From: Anastrepha obliqua
Lineage: Eukaryota > Arthropoda > Insecta > Diptera > Tephritidae
Assembly (NCBI RefSeq): GCF_027943255.1
Contig: NC_072894.1
Coordinates: 127,587,601-127,651,600 of the forward strand
Length of the DNA: 64,000 bases
Direction: 5' to 3'
Both the position numbers and the translations under genes were made by a program. The notes beneath the pieces were generated by a model that made no database searches, was not told the origin of the DNA, and worked only from the letters and a program-made list of their open reading frames with translations. Numbering within the stretch: the stretch's first letter is position 1; every line of letters begins with the position of its first letter. Positions 43,935 through 55,543 of the stretch are shown piece by piece.

Positions 43935-45187
43935 CTAGCGTACCCTCGCCCGCTTCGCTAGGCGATAAATTCAATGATTTGCTGAAAGAGAATAAAATTA
44001 ATACAAAACAAAGCAAATTCTTTGATAGAATTTCATTCGAACTTTATTGTAACACTTTTTGGTAGACAACGTTTTTGGTTTTTTCATCTTTCGCGTGAAT
44101 AATGACGATGGTTTGCCAACTCGTGAGCAAGCTACATACAATTGTCCATGAGAAAAAATTGGGTATTCTAAATTAATACCGCACATTTGTAGAGACTGTC
44201 CTTGCGCCTTATTAATTCTCATAGCGAAGGCAAGGCGAATAGGGAACTGCAAACGTTTGAAATGTAATAGGAAATCTGTCGGAATCAGTGGAATTCTGGG
44301 TATCAAAACGTCTTTTCCTTTGTACTTCCCTTTCAAAATTGTTGCTTCGACAATGTTACCCATTAGCTTCTTTTATATCATTGATGTCCTTATTTTTCCC
44401 AGCTAAAATTGCTTTTTCGCTGAGCCAATCATGGCTTTTGTAATGTTGAACTATGTTTGGAAATACATTCTGTATCAATGCCTCTTTAGACTGTGCAAAA
44501 GTGCAGAAATTGTTAGGCAATGTAATCATTCCTGTTGGATCGACAGACATTTGGCCATTTCCGATTTTCAGTAATTGGTGTGAAAATTCAGCTGTTGACG
44601 GATCGTTCTGTAGTTGAACACGTACGTTTGTAGCAAGTGTAAGCGTGTTTACATGTCTCCATAAATACGATGATTTTAAGCATGCATTGATTTCATCTGC
44701 AGCCGTAGATTTTGGGATCACAGGTAATGTTTGCCTGAAATCTCCAGCCAATAAAATCATGGCACCTCCAAAGACTGTTTGGCTTCCTCGTAGATCTTTC
44801 AAAGTTCTATCAAGTGCTTCCAATGGTTTCTTGTATGCCATAGTACACTCGTCCCATACGATGAGCTTACATACTTTAAGGACTTTTGCCATTCCAGATG
44901 TGTTCGAAATATTACATGTTGGTGTTTCATTTACCTGCATATTCAAAGGCAACTTTAATGCAAAGTGTGCTGTGCGACCGCCTTCCAGTAATGTAGCCGC
45001 TATTCCGGAAGAAGCGAGTGCCAATGCAACGTTATTAGCTGATCGAATTGTTGCTAATATCAATGAAATCAAAAAGGTTTTTCCTGTTCCCCCAGGATCA
45101 TCCTAGAAATACAATCCACCAGTTCCATGGCTAACATTATTCATGATTGTATCATAAACATGTTGTTGTTTATGTTTACTCTCCGTC
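43935..45187 (-). mobile_element. Helitron 3' fragment inside the Tigger element
   Basis: On the minus strand the 3' end is GC-rich (CCTAGCGAAGCGGGCGAGGG) followed by CTAG and a T (43935, 43934), as expected of Helitrons. Only the helicase C-terminal portion is present. The 5' limit near 45187 is where the helicase frame ends and is not a defined terminus. Confidence 0.75.
43998..45170 (-). pseudogene. Helitron Pif1-like helicase, partial
   Basis: From 45170 the minus strand reads HVYDTIMNNVSHGTGGLYF, a TAG stop, then DDPGGTGKTFLISLILATIR (Walker A). It continues SGIAATLLEGGRTAHFALKL, LIVWDECTMAYKKPLEALDR (Walker B, DE) and MILLAGDFRQTLPVIPKS (motif III-like). A frameshift and a deletion of roughly 80 residues fall near 44360. 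[20 protein letters not shown] and [20 protein letters not shown] with YVACSRVGK follow. The Rep nuclease half is missing. Confidence 0.85.
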
Positions 45188-45738
45188 GAAAAAAATTTGC
45201 AACTTAGCAACACGACACAAATCGTTTCACAATAACGAAAAATTCGCATATTTATTCAAAAAAAGTTGTACATACCTATAAAACGAATGTTAATTCGAAA
45301 CTTACTCTAAGAATCGAGCAAGTTCTGCGGCAATTTTCACTAAAAACACAATTTGTACAATATTTTGATTTTTTCTTTTTTTTTATATGAAGAAAATATT
45401 TAAAAAATTTTTTTTTTTGCTAAAAACCTTCCCCTAGTGGATCCCTATAATATGAAAAAAGAACGAATAAAATTGGCCTCGTATCGGCCCAAAAAAATGC
45501 GTACAAACGAACATCATTTCATTTTTATATATATAGATGTATGTACATTTTTATATTGGGAACAATGAGTATATTTACACATTTGAATATACATATTTGA
45601 TTGAACATATTTATATTTTAGGCTTCAAAAATTCATATACCGTAGTCTGTGGTAGATTTTCCTGTTTATGTTTCAGAAAAAGGTTTTCAAGATGACATTC
45701 TAAAGTCTTGGCGTATTGGAATCCAGTAATAACGTCTC

Positions 45739-46757
45739 TTAGAAATTGTTTAATGCTTGAGGATATGACTTGATCTGACATTCATCCTGGACACATACAT
45801 GATTTGAGTCTCCGCTTTCTCTGTCAGATAATTCCTCAGTATTAATTTCGTCAATGACAACTTCAATATTATTGTCTTCTGTATTAACAACTTCGTCGAT
45901 TAACAAAAACTCTTCTGTATACTGACCTTGCTGATTTTCATTTAAAATCTTTATCAAAGCCGCTAGTGTCGATATGGGAATATCATCCTCTGCCTCGAAG
46001 TCAGAACATTCAAGCGGAGCTTTTTGAAACCCGGCTTTCGAAAAACAATTCTTAATTGTTTCTGCCATTACGTTGTCCCATAAACATTTAATAAAAAAAA
46101 CAGCCTCCAAAATATCAAAAGTTTTTGAAAGTCTGTCCATTGGAATGCCTCCTAATTTTGTCAAAATATGATTGATTATATGGCATCTGTAATGACACTT
46201 AAAATTTTGTATTATACCCTGATCGAGGGGCTGACAAACGGATGTTGTATTAGCAGGTAAAAAGATCAACTTTATGTTATATAGTTTAATATCTCGAGGG
46301 TGAGTTGTAGCATTGTCCAAAAATAATAAAATTTTTCTCTTCTGGCAGCCCATTTTTTTATCAAGCATTTCTAGCCACTCACACATAATTTCACGAGACA
46401 TCCAAGCTTTCCAAGCATTCCACTGGCAAACTTCCTATATTGCCTCTTTTAAAGGCGCGTGGGCATGCTGCTTTTCCGATAATCAATGGCTTTTCTTTAT
46501 CTCCAACCATATTGGCACACAATCCTCGAAATTAACCTCGGAAGATTCCCCACATATTCCAACCATCCATTTGACGCAGAAAAATCTTGAATACCTAATC
46601 GGCCAGCGATTTCTTTTGCTTTTTCCTTTATAATAATACCCGATATTGGTATATTTTGGCTTCTGGCCTTAACGAACCATTCGAAACTCAAATGGTCAAT
46701 TTTTGAGCCATCCGCGTTTAAGAACTTTTTCTTTTTGTTGACGTTATCACCGCCCAT
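45739..46757 (-). pseudogene. Tigger-type transposase
   Basis: The N-terminal CENP-B/Tc5-like HTH is LSFEWFVKARSQNIPISGII with AKEIAGRLGIQDFSASNGWL. Then LCANMVGDKEKPLIIGKAAC in another frame, with the first catalytic Asp block (NADET) deleted. The main frame (46401-45739, 220 aa) has KRKILLFLDNATTHP (second Asp) and FLPANTTSVCQPLDQGIIQN (third Asp, 30 residues on), then an acidic C-terminus (EVVNTEDNNIEVVIDEINTE). Such proteins move pogo/Tigger elements at TA sites. Confidence 0.85.
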
Positions 46758-47925
46758 CCATATTCTTTTAATATCTTTTATTTCAACTATTGTCTATCTG
46801 CTATCTTTGTTGTTCGTGGATTAGAGTACCGCGTCCGCTTATGAGAGGTTTTTATTGTTTTCTTTACACATTTGTTCAGTGATATATTTTGCTTGTCCGT
46901 TACCGAGAGGTCCGCGTCCGCTTTCGAGAAATGATTAGAACAAAAAAAAAATGAGAAAAAGTGTCCGCGAACGGTTATTAGAGTGTCCGGTTATTAGAGT
47001 GGAATTCGTTCTAAAAACCCAACATAAAGTTTGGTTCCTCAGTTGTTGCCCGGTTATGGGGAGTGTCCGCTTATTGGAGGTGTCCGCAAGGGGAGGTTTC
47101 ACTGTACCTATATGATGAACTTAAGTCTGTGTTGAAAATTTTTTCAATTCTATTAGAAAATATTATTAGTATATCGATAGATGGAGCACGAGGAATGTCA
47201 AGCATAAAAGTGCATGGGAGTATCGGGAAGGCTATTTCAAGACATTAAGAAAACCACGGGAAGCGAAATATTCGTTAACCATTGCATAATTCACCTGAAA
47301 AATTTGTGTGCGAAAAGAATAAGTTTGTCAAATGCCACAGTACCACTAATATAAATAATCAATAATACAAAGTCGCGCACGTAAAGTCACCGAGGATTTA
47401 AAAATTTAAAGAATTCCTGAAAGATTTAGAAACTAATTTTGTAGACTTGGTTTTTAATACGAAAGTACGTAGGCTTAGAAGAGGTGCAATTGATGAATTG
47501 AAATTAAAGGGGCATGCCTCTCCTCATTTTGGTCATAAAGAATGGATGTGCGATTTGGGTTTCTTAACGAAATGACTCAGCATCTCAGTAATCTTAATAG
47601 GGAACTTCAACCCAAAGTACGGTTTATTCACAATTTGTATGATAAAGTTTAAGGCTTTGAGCGCAAATTAAAACTGTGGAAGCAGCATCTTTTGTAGAAT
47701 AATGTGTCTCATTTTCAACAAAAATAAAAGTTTACTACTTCTTAAAAATACTCACAATTTTAAACATTTTAATCAACGAATTTTAATTGCGATTTCAAAT
47801 GTCCAAAGCTGAGAAGACAACAGTTTCCATGAAAATGTTTTCCTCGCCATTTAATATCGAGGAGGATACAGTTCCCGAAGACTTTCAAATGGAAGTGATT
47901 GACAAGCAGAATAATAAATAAATCA

Positions 47926-48122
47926 ATAATAGGCGCATACACTTCTGTTAGGTGTTTAGCCGAGCTCGTCCTCCTATTTGTGGTGTGCGTCTTGATGTTG
48001 TTTCACAAATGAAGGAACCTACAGTTTTAAGTCGACTCTGAATGGCAAATGGTTTTTATGAGGAGCCAGCTTTTTCTATTATTTGATGTTTATACACGGA
48101 GATCGGAACCTACGCACCCCCG
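47926..48122 (-). mobile_element. SINE copy, internally deleted
   Basis: Reverse orientation. The body segments (AGCCGAGCTCGTCCTCCTAT, GAGGAGCC) are present, but the part around the CGATCGCCCCTCGG motif is lost. The head keeps only a weak box B (GGTTCCGATC). Confidence 0.7.
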
Positions 48123-48567
48123 AATCCAGAATAAAATCGATTTAAAAAATATATTTTTTTCAATAAGCATTGAAATTCTTTATAAATCTTATGTGAGCCT
48201 TTAGAAATTTCAAATTTCTCTTTAAAAATTTCAAGCAAATTCGTTTTTTTTTTGTTTTTTTTTTTCTTGCTTAGTTTTATTTTGCATTAAGCTTTGCATA
48301 TGCAATCTTTACTTTTTTTAATTTTACTATTTTTACTCCAATGTTTATTATAAGTAAAGTTTTGTAAATTATTAACAAGTGTTATATTATTCTTAAATTG
48401 GCCCGTTGAAGAAAAAGGTTGCTAACCACTGGTCTCGACACTGTCACATATTTTCCATTTTGCAATTACGCGGTGCGGATCTATATTACTTACGACCATC
48501 GAGTCAGATATGAGGTGTACATCAGTCCATAAGCACATATTTGTTTTAAACTTAGTCGTTCAGGCAT
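48123..48567. other. AT-rich non-coding stretch
   Basis: T-rich runs near 48246-48270. No gene or element seen. Confidence 0.5.
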
Positions 48568-49141
48568 ATTTTTTATAAGAGCGTACAATTGTTGGCGTAT
48601 GCCGATGATATTGACACCATCAGCCTTAACAACCGCGTTGTTAGTTCTGCCTTCTCCAAACCGGATAAAGAGGCAAAGCGACTAGGTCTGGTTGTGAAGG
48701 AGGACAAAACGAAGTAAGTCCTGTCATCAAACAAACAATCAGCGCGCTCGCGTATCAGCACCCCCGTCAGTGTTGACAGTTATGATTTCGAATTTGTAAA
48801 AGACCTCGTTTATATAGGAACCAGCATTAACACCGATAACAATGTCAGCCTTGAAATCAAACGTAGAATCTCTCTTGTCAACAATTGCTACTTTGGACTA
48901 AGTAGAAAAATGAGCAATAAAGTCCTCTCTCGACGATCAAAACTAACACTCTACATGGCTCTCATCATGTCCGTCCTAACATATGGCGCAGAACTTTGGA
49001 CGATGACAATATCTGATGAAGCGATGCGTTGGAAAGATCAGGTGGAGAAAGACTTGAAAGAAGAAGAAGAAACGACTAGGGCGCTTTGTTAAACTCGGTC
49101 AAAATCTCGTAAGCGGTTATTGCGTCAATTAAGAAAAAGAA
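48568..49141 (+). mobile_element. RTE-like LINE fragment (3' part)
   Basis: Plus strand. LLAYADDID-type box (AYADDIDTISLNN), LVVKEDKTK then a stop, FVKDLVYIGTSINTDNNVSL and SRKMSNKVLSRRSKLTLYMA. A deletion joins TMTISDEA to MRWKDQVEKDL. It ends GTCAATTAAGAAAAAGAAG, the family's 3' tail. Confidence 0.85.
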
Positions 49142-49409
49142 GTCTTTTTTCTATCCTCGACAGAACCTGTTTCTTGCGATATGTTGTTCTTAAGGACCGA
49201 CCCATTTTCATAATAATAATCAATAATTTTAACCTGTGTTCTATCGTGTAAAATTGTACAGCTGTCTACTTGATAAATGGCCAAAATGACATAAAAAAGT
49301 ACCGTCCGTCTAGGAAATATTCACTACCGATATCTAGGCGTCACTTTTGAAAACCTTCACTTTATGAAATGCGCCTGCTGTTGCTTCCATTTTTAACACA
49401 CTTTTATTA
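49142..49409. other. Non-coding stretch
   Basis: Nothing recognised. Confidence 0.4.
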
Positions 49410-49451
49410 GGTCGGGTTGTATGTATGTATGTATGTATGTATGTATGTATG

Positions 49452-49480
<29 letters not shown>
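49410..49480. repeat. (TATG)n microsatellite
   Basis: About 17 near-perfect ATGT units. The adjoining 49481-49615 (AACGGAATC, GATCGACTTGGAATTTTGCA, CGATGACAATGCAATAA) resembles the interior of Helitron-type dispersed repeats known from flies, so the block may be part of one. Confidence 0.85.
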
Positions 49481-49482
<2 letters not shown>

Positions 49483-49629
49483 CGGAATCTTTGAGCTTAA
49501 TTTTCACTGGCTTCTAAAAATCTGATCGACTTGGAATTTTGCACACCTATCAAGGAGCGATGACAATGCAATAATTTGATAAAAGTTTTCCATTATCCTT
49601 ATTAGGAATGCCAGGATTAATATTTTCTT

Positions 49630-50100
49630 TTTTTACCTGTGGGCAAAAAGTAAGGTGAATTTGGTTGTAAAATGAAAAATCTTTATTAATTCTTGTAAAT
49701 CAATTTCATTCCCTTCAAAACAATCCCCTCTCGATGAAATACACTTATGCCAACGAGTTTTCCAATCCCCGAAACATGCCAAATAGTCCATTTCCGGTAG
49801 TGGTCTCTTGAGTTTTGGGAATAGCCAGAAGTCACACGGAGCCAAATCAGGTGAATACGGTGGTTGCGGAACGATATGCGTGGAATTTTTGGCGAAATAG
49901 TCACGAAGAACGAGTGCAGTGAGAGACGGTGCATTATCGTGATGCAAAAACCAAGAGTTGTTGGCCCATAATTCTAGTCTTTTTAGACGAATTGCTTCAC
50001 GTAAACGACGCATAACGCTCAAATAATATTCCTTATTAACAGTTTGGACAGGTGGAAGGAATTCATAGTGCACCACACCACGAAAATCGAAAAAAACTGG
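49630..50100 (-). mobile_element. Mariner C-terminal half (DD34D)
   Basis: A 147-aa minus-strand frame (50076-49633): MVHYEFLPPVQTVNKEYYLS, FLHHDNAPSLTALVLRDYFA (second Asp) and PQPPYSPDLAPCDFWLFPKL (third Asp, 34 residues on). A deletion shortens the segment after LPEMD. It ends DWKTRWHKCISSRGDCFEGN. The first-Asp half and the right end are missing. This is one of the less decayed mariner frames in the window. Confidence 0.85.
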
Positions 50101-50309
50101 CCAATGGAGTGGGGTAGCCGTTTCTCAGGCTCCCTCCACGAAATAAGTTCTTCATCCCGATTACTTCTTTATCACGGCCGATAACTGCATAGCTTTAGAC
50201 TCACAGTCGATAAGAAAGGAATTAAATATAACACGAATATATCGAATCATTAATTCATTGACTGCAATGATAACAATAATTTTCATTCATAATAAAAAAT
50301 AGTCAAATA

Positions 50310-50440
50310 AAAAATTAAAAAACTCGCTTTTTTGCTAATCGAACTAAAAAGTAGAAAATAAAAAATAGTTTAAAAAAACTAAAAAACACGCTTTTATTGC
50401 CAATCGAACTAAAAAGTATAAAATAAATTTTAATGACAAA
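50310..50440. repeat. Two tandem ~67-bp units
   Basis: AATCGAACTAAAAAGTA with preceding ACTCGCTTTTTTGC or ACACGCTTTTATTGCC occurs twice, followed by AAAATAAA. A third partial AAATCGAACGATCAG occurs at 50464. Confidence 0.7.
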
Positions 50441-50485
50441 GAGACCTATAATGAAGTAATAGCAAATCGAACGATCAGTCATAGT

Positions 50486-50719
50486 CAACTACCTCAGAAC
50501 AGAATTATAACAAAAATTAAGATACAAATAGAATAATTCAAATTAGAGTTAAAAGCGTGGGGTGCATTTTGCTTCACTTTCATAACCTTCTGTACATAGG
50601 TAGTTGCCAATAGAATGATTGTAATATTTACTATATCAAGCATCCCACGCTTTTAACTCTAATTTGAATTATTCTATTTGTATCTTAATTTTTGTTATAA
50701 TTCTGCTCTGAGGTAGTTG
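50486..50719. repeat. Long hairpin: 80-bp arms, 74-bp loop
   Basis: The left arm 50486-50565 and right arm 50640-50719 are reverse complements with about two mismatches (for example AGAACAG against AGAGCAG). The arms contain ATTCAAATTAGAGTTAAAAG and CAACTACCTCAG. No coding sequence is present. It could be a fold-back element or, if transcribed, a long dsRNA hairpin. Confidence 0.9.
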
Positions 50720-51425
50720 ACAAGGTGTTGTCCACGTGTTGACGATGTGAATAAAAATGGGAAATTTTGACAAAAGTAAATGTTAATTGTTATTATTAAA
50801 AAAGCGATGGAGAAAAATTCATCGACAAATAAATTTTTGCTTTGCGATTGACCAATTTTCGTCTTGCCATGTCGAACTTCCTCTCTGGATAATTTCTTCG
50901 TTTTCGTACAGTAGAATACGTACTATACGTACTATATACAGTCAATCATCATTCAACAGGCAAAATTGGTTGCTCACAAACTCAATAATTTTCAGGAATC
51001 AACATGAATCCGAACTTCTGTTTGTTAAACTGCGGGAAAGGCGATACAATTTATTTTTATCCTTTGCTTTTTCGGGTTCATCATCAGGCTGCTTTGTTTT
51101 TGTAGTGTTTTGTCCGTGAAATGTCTCTTCAGAGATGCTCTCTGAAGAGATAAATAGCTTCAGAAAAAAAAAATATATATTTGAATATCATTTTTCCCAA
51201 AAAGTTTTGAATAGGTTTCAATAAAAGCCATCGCTTCCGTGAAACGTGAACGGCTTAATAAAATGTTTGACATAACAAATTACAGACCCTTTGAAGTTAT
51301 ACAACTTTTTTATCTTAAATTCAAGCCAGAAATGAATCACTGCCAATAGTTAGAGAGTTGCCTTATTTGCGTCTATTTGCGTCCAATAATTAGAACACAG
51401 TAAAATAATAATGAAATTTGCTCTA
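50720..51425. other. Non-coding stretch
   Basis: No element recognised. CAGAGATGCTCTCTGAAGAG at 51128-51147 is a small imperfect palindrome. Confidence 0.4.
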
Positions 51426-51429
51426 TTGT

Positions 51430-52430
51430 TTTTCAAAATATTATCATTCGAAGTCAATACACATTTGCATTCGCTTGAATCAATTTTCAAAGCCACTCAG
51501 AAGTATACACCTCCAAAATGAGCTGTTTAATAGCTTCAGCAGCTTCTTCAGGTGTTGAAAAACGTTGGCATCGCTTTGTAGATATTTCTAATGCTCGGGA
51601 ACAAAAAGAAATTACTAGGTGTAATTACTGTAAGACGATGACCCATTGCAAGCCGATACGTGAGAGCTCGCATTGCCTTGGTGAAAGATTATTTCTCTTC
51701 GGTATTTGCATTACCTTAATCCAAAAACTTCTAACAAACAAAGGGTTGTGTACAACTTAGAATTTACAGCTTTAAGTATCTCTAGTGGTACAAATGCGAT
51801 ATGACCAGATTTTCCGAGAAATCCATTTTGTTTTGAGGTTCTTCTTCTGTGAACAACATTTGTTGGATTAAGCTCGTCTTGGAGGATCCATATTATCGGC
51901 TTATATATGTACACAGATGTAAGATTTGCCTCCTGCTGCGATCTCATATACGTGCTTTGATCCACCGCGGCTGAATTTCATCAACATTTCTTTACACCAA
52001 TCGACACGAGTCCTGTTTTTGAGAAATTGTCAAAATATGTGGTATCCAACGAGAACAAATTTTTTGAGGCGCAAATGTTCATGCAATATTGAATGTGTGC
52101 TAGTTCCACTAATGCTTCTATCTGGCGATATACCACATGACGATTTTACGCACAGCATCGATTGTTTTTGGTACAGCAACTGTTTTCTCGACGGCCACGT
52201 TGGAATCCATTATATCAGCTTTTCACAGTGGCTAAGTTTGGTGCTTCTAGACCAACGGTCGAAGTAAGTTGACCTATGTACTCCTGCCTCGATAATCCAC
52301 GTCGAAAATCGTAATAAACATTGCACGAAAATTTTCACACATAGTGCTGCAGAGACGCAAAATATAAAAGCAATTCTGGTTCTGGAACATAAATGTAATC
52401 CCAAATTATTAGGAAGTCTATGCAAAGTCG
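51430..52430 (-). mobile_element. Decayed mariner (irritans/SETMAR-like style)
   Basis: The minus strand, in pieces, gives MLMKFSRGGSKHVYEIAAGG (the TGDES first-Asp box lost), ELNPTNVVHRRRTSKQNGFL, GKSGHIAFVPLEILKAVNSK and YTTLCLLEVFGLRKYRKRNN. A long deletion removes the second and third Asp blocks. RFSTPEEAAEAIKQLI then marks the C-terminus near 51520-51560. Apparent plus-strand frames here are antisense shadows. Confidence 0.7.
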
Positions 52431-52750
52431 ACTTGTGGTTTGAGAACGCTCTGTTGTAATTCTTTCTTCAATACGGCCGGCACAAAACTGAACGCAATAA
52501 AACATCATGTTTCACTCTACACTATTCTTATTTTTGGGTCGTTAGCTGGTGTAAGACAACATCCCGTAAGTATCCCAACCATTAGTCTGCAATATATAAT
52601 ATCAGTGAAATGACATTCCTGCTGGATTTTAACAATTTCACAATATATGTAGCTACTGCCTTAGTAGCTGACTGGCTGCCAATGAAAAGTAGCCTATATA
52701 AAGCGTGGATGTGGATCCGATTGATAGCTTGTGGACTTTTCGAAGAGGCA
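52431..52750. other. Non-coding stretch
   Basis: Nothing recognised. Confidence 0.4.
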
Positions 52751-52865
52751 ATTTGCGGCAGCGGTAGCCAAATTGGTTAGTACGTGACTACCATTCGGGA
52801 ATACTCGGGTGCAAAACCCATTGTGGAGACGAATCCGCAAAATGATGGCAAAGGTTTTTTGTAAT
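52751..52865 (+). mobile_element. SINE head / tRNA-like fragment
   Basis: GCGGCAGCGGTAGCCAAATT, then GGTTAGTACGTGACTACCAT (box A region shared with the SINE head) and GGGTGCAAAACCC (box B-like). The SINE body does not follow. It is either a truncated SINE or a related tRNA-derived head. Confidence 0.6.
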
Positions 52866-53811
52866 TTAAAAATTTAATTTTTGTTTTTTTAGATTTACAA
52901 TACAGAAAATATTGAGAAAAGAAAACATAAGATAGAATTTTCAAAATCTTAACAAAGAACTATAATGCATTACTAGTTATAAATATAATTTTCTACTTTA
53001 TTGTACCAGTTTTGCTTAGTGTATATACAATATTTTGTATTTCATTCTTCAACTAACTTCAAAACTTACTTCCTTCATGCAAGCGACTGGTAAAGGTAGA
53101 TGCTGAATTTGAAAAGGAAATCGAATGGAAATTGCTTATCAATTACTGCAAAACTTAAAAAGAGGTTATAGCATAGAAAGAGCAATGAGCAGGAAGGTTG
53201 AGGCTGAGGAACTGGTTAGGCTACCCTAAACCAGTCATCAAGTAAATAAATATTTTTTGTAACTTTCGGTCGATATCATATTTATTTCATTCTTTACAAA
53301 AGCGGAAAGAAATTGTGAAAAACGTTTTCAAAAAGATGAAAGGCCGTAAAATACAAAAAAATCTGAAAATCAATGCGACCGCTACCGAAATCGCATAGTT
53401 GAAATCATAAATGTTTACTTAGACGTTCGTAGTGAAACAGGAAGACAATGAAAAAGAAGCCGTAATGGAATGAGTAATTGTGGGGTATAAAGAAATCAAT
53501 TTTCGAAGTCTCGGTCAGAACAAGCATTTTAAGCTTTAGGAGTGAGCCGGCAAACACACAATCACGCACAATCATTTATAAGCACTCGCCGTAAATGGAG
53601 GTGGATTAAGGGTGGTAAAATTATGCGGGCTCTTTTCTACAACAGATTTATATGGCTATTAGAATTCACCCGTTGCTCAACATGCAAATAATTCTTAATT
53701 CGGCATAAGCCTTTACATACTTAAACAACATGAATTCAATCCCTATATGATATTCACTTTGCTCCATAGATTCGAGTTTAAGGCTTGAACAATTGGCAAA
53801 CGTTCACCGCT
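52866..53811. other. Non-coding stretch
   Basis: AT-rich. A 34-codon frame from 53126 (MEIAYQLLQNLKRGYSIERA) is too short to support. Confidence 0.4.
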
Positions 53812-55140
53812 TCTCACCGCTTACGAGATTTTGGCCGAGTTTAACAAAGCACGCCAGTCGTTTCCTTCTCGTGCTAACCGGCGCCAATTGGACACACCGA
53901 GTCCTTCTCCACCTGATCTTTCCAACGCAGAGGAGGCCATACTCTTCCTCTGCTACCACCGGTACTGGTACCGCATCGAATACTTTCAGAACCGGAGCGT
54001 TTGTATCCATTCGAACGACATTACTCAACCGGCGTAGCCCCTGGACCTTTACTCGCTACGCTATGTCTATATCGTCGTAAAGCTCATACAGCTCATCGTT
54101 CCATCGCCTGCGATATTCGCCGTTGCCAACGTGCAAAGGTCCAAAAATCTTGCGCAGAATCTTTCTCTCAAGCGTCGCTTCATCGGATTTTGTCATCGTC
54201 CAAGGTTCTGTGCCATACGTTAGGACGGGCATGATGAGAGCCTTTTAGAGTGTTAGTTTTGTTCGTCGAGAGAGGACTTTACTGCTCATTTTTCTACTTA
54301 GTCCAAAGTAGCTCTTGTTGGCAAGAAAGGTTTTACGTTGGATTTCTAGGCTGACATTGTTATCGGTGTTAATGCAGGTTCCTAAATATACGAAGTCTTT
54401 TACAACGTCGAAATTATAACTGTCAACAGTGACGTGGATGCCGTTACGCGAGTGCGCCGACTGTTTGTTTGATGACAGGAGGTACTTCGTTTTGTCTTCG
54501 TTCACCACCTGACCCATTCGCTTTGCCTCTTTATCCAGTTTGAGAAGGCAGAACTAACAGCGCCGTTGTTAAGGCCGATGATGTCAATATCATCGGCATA
54601 CGCCAACAATTGTACGCTCTTATAAAAAATTGTGCCTGAGCGATTAAGTTCTGCGGCTCGTACGATCCTTTTTCTTGCCTTGTCCCGTCCCCCCATCTCG
54701 TGAATGGCAGTGATGTTAGCCTTTACTCTCACGAGGACATCAACCAACCGGGCAGAGGCACCTTCCCCATTAAAGGACCGGATATTCCAAGTGCATGCCC
54801 TCAAATCGTAGTCCTTAGTTCGTTTGCAGGGGTCTTCATCAGTATAAGAAATTCTCATCCGAGGCTTTGTTTGTGTTTTCATTGAGGAGGGATTTTTATG
54901 TGGCGGGTCCCAAGCCCAGCCCACAACCAGCTATCCTTGGATGCTTCGCCTTCTCACGTTGGCTCGCTCTCGGATATTCGGAAGCGACCTAGAGAATACT
55001 TGGGCTATTCTCGGAAGTTATGAGCTACTTAAACCATATGTAGAAGATTCTTCTACTTCCTTACCACTCCAAAGTGAACGGCGATCAGTAACGTTTCCCA
55101 CTTGCGTGGACTTTTCTGACTGCGAATTTCGATTTCTCTT
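53812..55140 (-). mobile_element. RTE-like LINE with EN-RT deletion junction
   Basis: Minus strand, 5' side at the right. The 5' UTR (about 55140-54930) is shared with the copy at 59860. The endonuclease N-terminus (54924-54660) has YDLRACTWNIRSFNGEGASA and NITAIHEMGGRDKARKRI (Asn and Glu of the active site). It is fused at 54660 directly to the RT segment VRAAELNRSGTIFYKSVQLL with AYADDIDIIGL. The thumb (54517-54245) and the C-terminal domain to 53812 follow. About 1.2 kb of endonuclease and RT is deleted compared with a full element. Confidence 0.85.
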
Positions 55141-55299
55141 GCTTTAGAAGAAAATTTCTTTTAGACAAGCATCCAAAAACGACCAAGAGCTCTTCATTTA
55201 TGCTGTGTAAAAAAATCACGGCGGTATCTATGATATTAACAGCATCTCATTAGATGAAAATTTGTATGTCTTTACTTAGGAAGGCATAGTAAATTGAAA

Positions 55300-55543
55300 A
55301 CTTTGAGGCGTTGCTAAAGTTATTCACAAGATACCGGCCGAAGTCCTTCAGCGAGCTCAAAATTTGTGTTTACGGATGGCCGAATTACCGCGCAATTGCG
55401 GCCAAAATTTGAAAGACATTATCTTAAAAAAAAAATGTTATGAATGGTTTTACACTAAAATAATAAAAATTGCACAATAAATGTGTATTTTCGTTGTTTT
55501 ATTTCAAATTTAAAATCCGATACCTCTAAATTGATCACCCTTT
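55300..55543 (+). mobile_element. Mariner 3' end fragment
   Basis: The plus strand reads IHKIPAEVLQRAQNLCLRMA, then GQNLKDIILKKK, the usual C-terminus. It ends AAATTGATCACCCT, the same terminal repeat as the mariner at 22633. The remainder is truncated on the left. 55544-55750 shows no gene. Confidence 0.75.

Larger units (their letters stand above)
43751..47104 (-). mobile_element. Tigger/pogo element inside the hAT relic
   Basis: Inverted ends CAGTGAAACCTCCC, with GTGTCCGC repeats next to them, at 43751 and 47104. TA flanks them at 43749-43750 and 47105-47106. The transposase relic is on the minus strand (46757-45739). Excluding the Helitron piece it is about 2.1 kb. GTGTCCGCTTATGGGG-like motifs recur several times near both ends. 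Confidence 0.9.
43510..47925 (+). mobile_element. hAT transposase relic, split by nested insertions
   Basis: The left part (43510-43748) reads NISLSRFTIARKIEDLSENI and SLALDTSYATISEK. The right part (47107-47925) reads IISISIDGARGM, FVNHCIIHLKNLCAKRISL, FKEFLKDLETNFVDLVFNTK, LTEMTQHLSNLNRELQPKVR, IHNLYDKV and MFSSPFNIEEDTVPEDFQME. This order matches hAT transposases of the GTF2IRD2-like group in insects. There are numerous stops. The Tigger element lies between the halves. Confidence 0.75.

Noticed and set aside
50709..50730. TGAGGTAGT at the hairpin base, matching the start of let-7
   Set aside because: Only the first nine bases agree. The arm is 80 bp, far longer than a miRNA precursor stem, and the match lies at the stem base running into flanking DNA. 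Chance is the simpler reading.
51518..52267. Plus-strand frames of 80 and 113 aa
   Set aside because: They lie antisense to recognisable mariner segments on the minus strand and show no motifs of their own.
52751..52840. Functional tRNA gene
   Set aside because: Box A is plausible, but box B (GGTGCAAAACCC) departs from consensus, the acceptor stem does not pair convincingly, and the head matches the SINE family.
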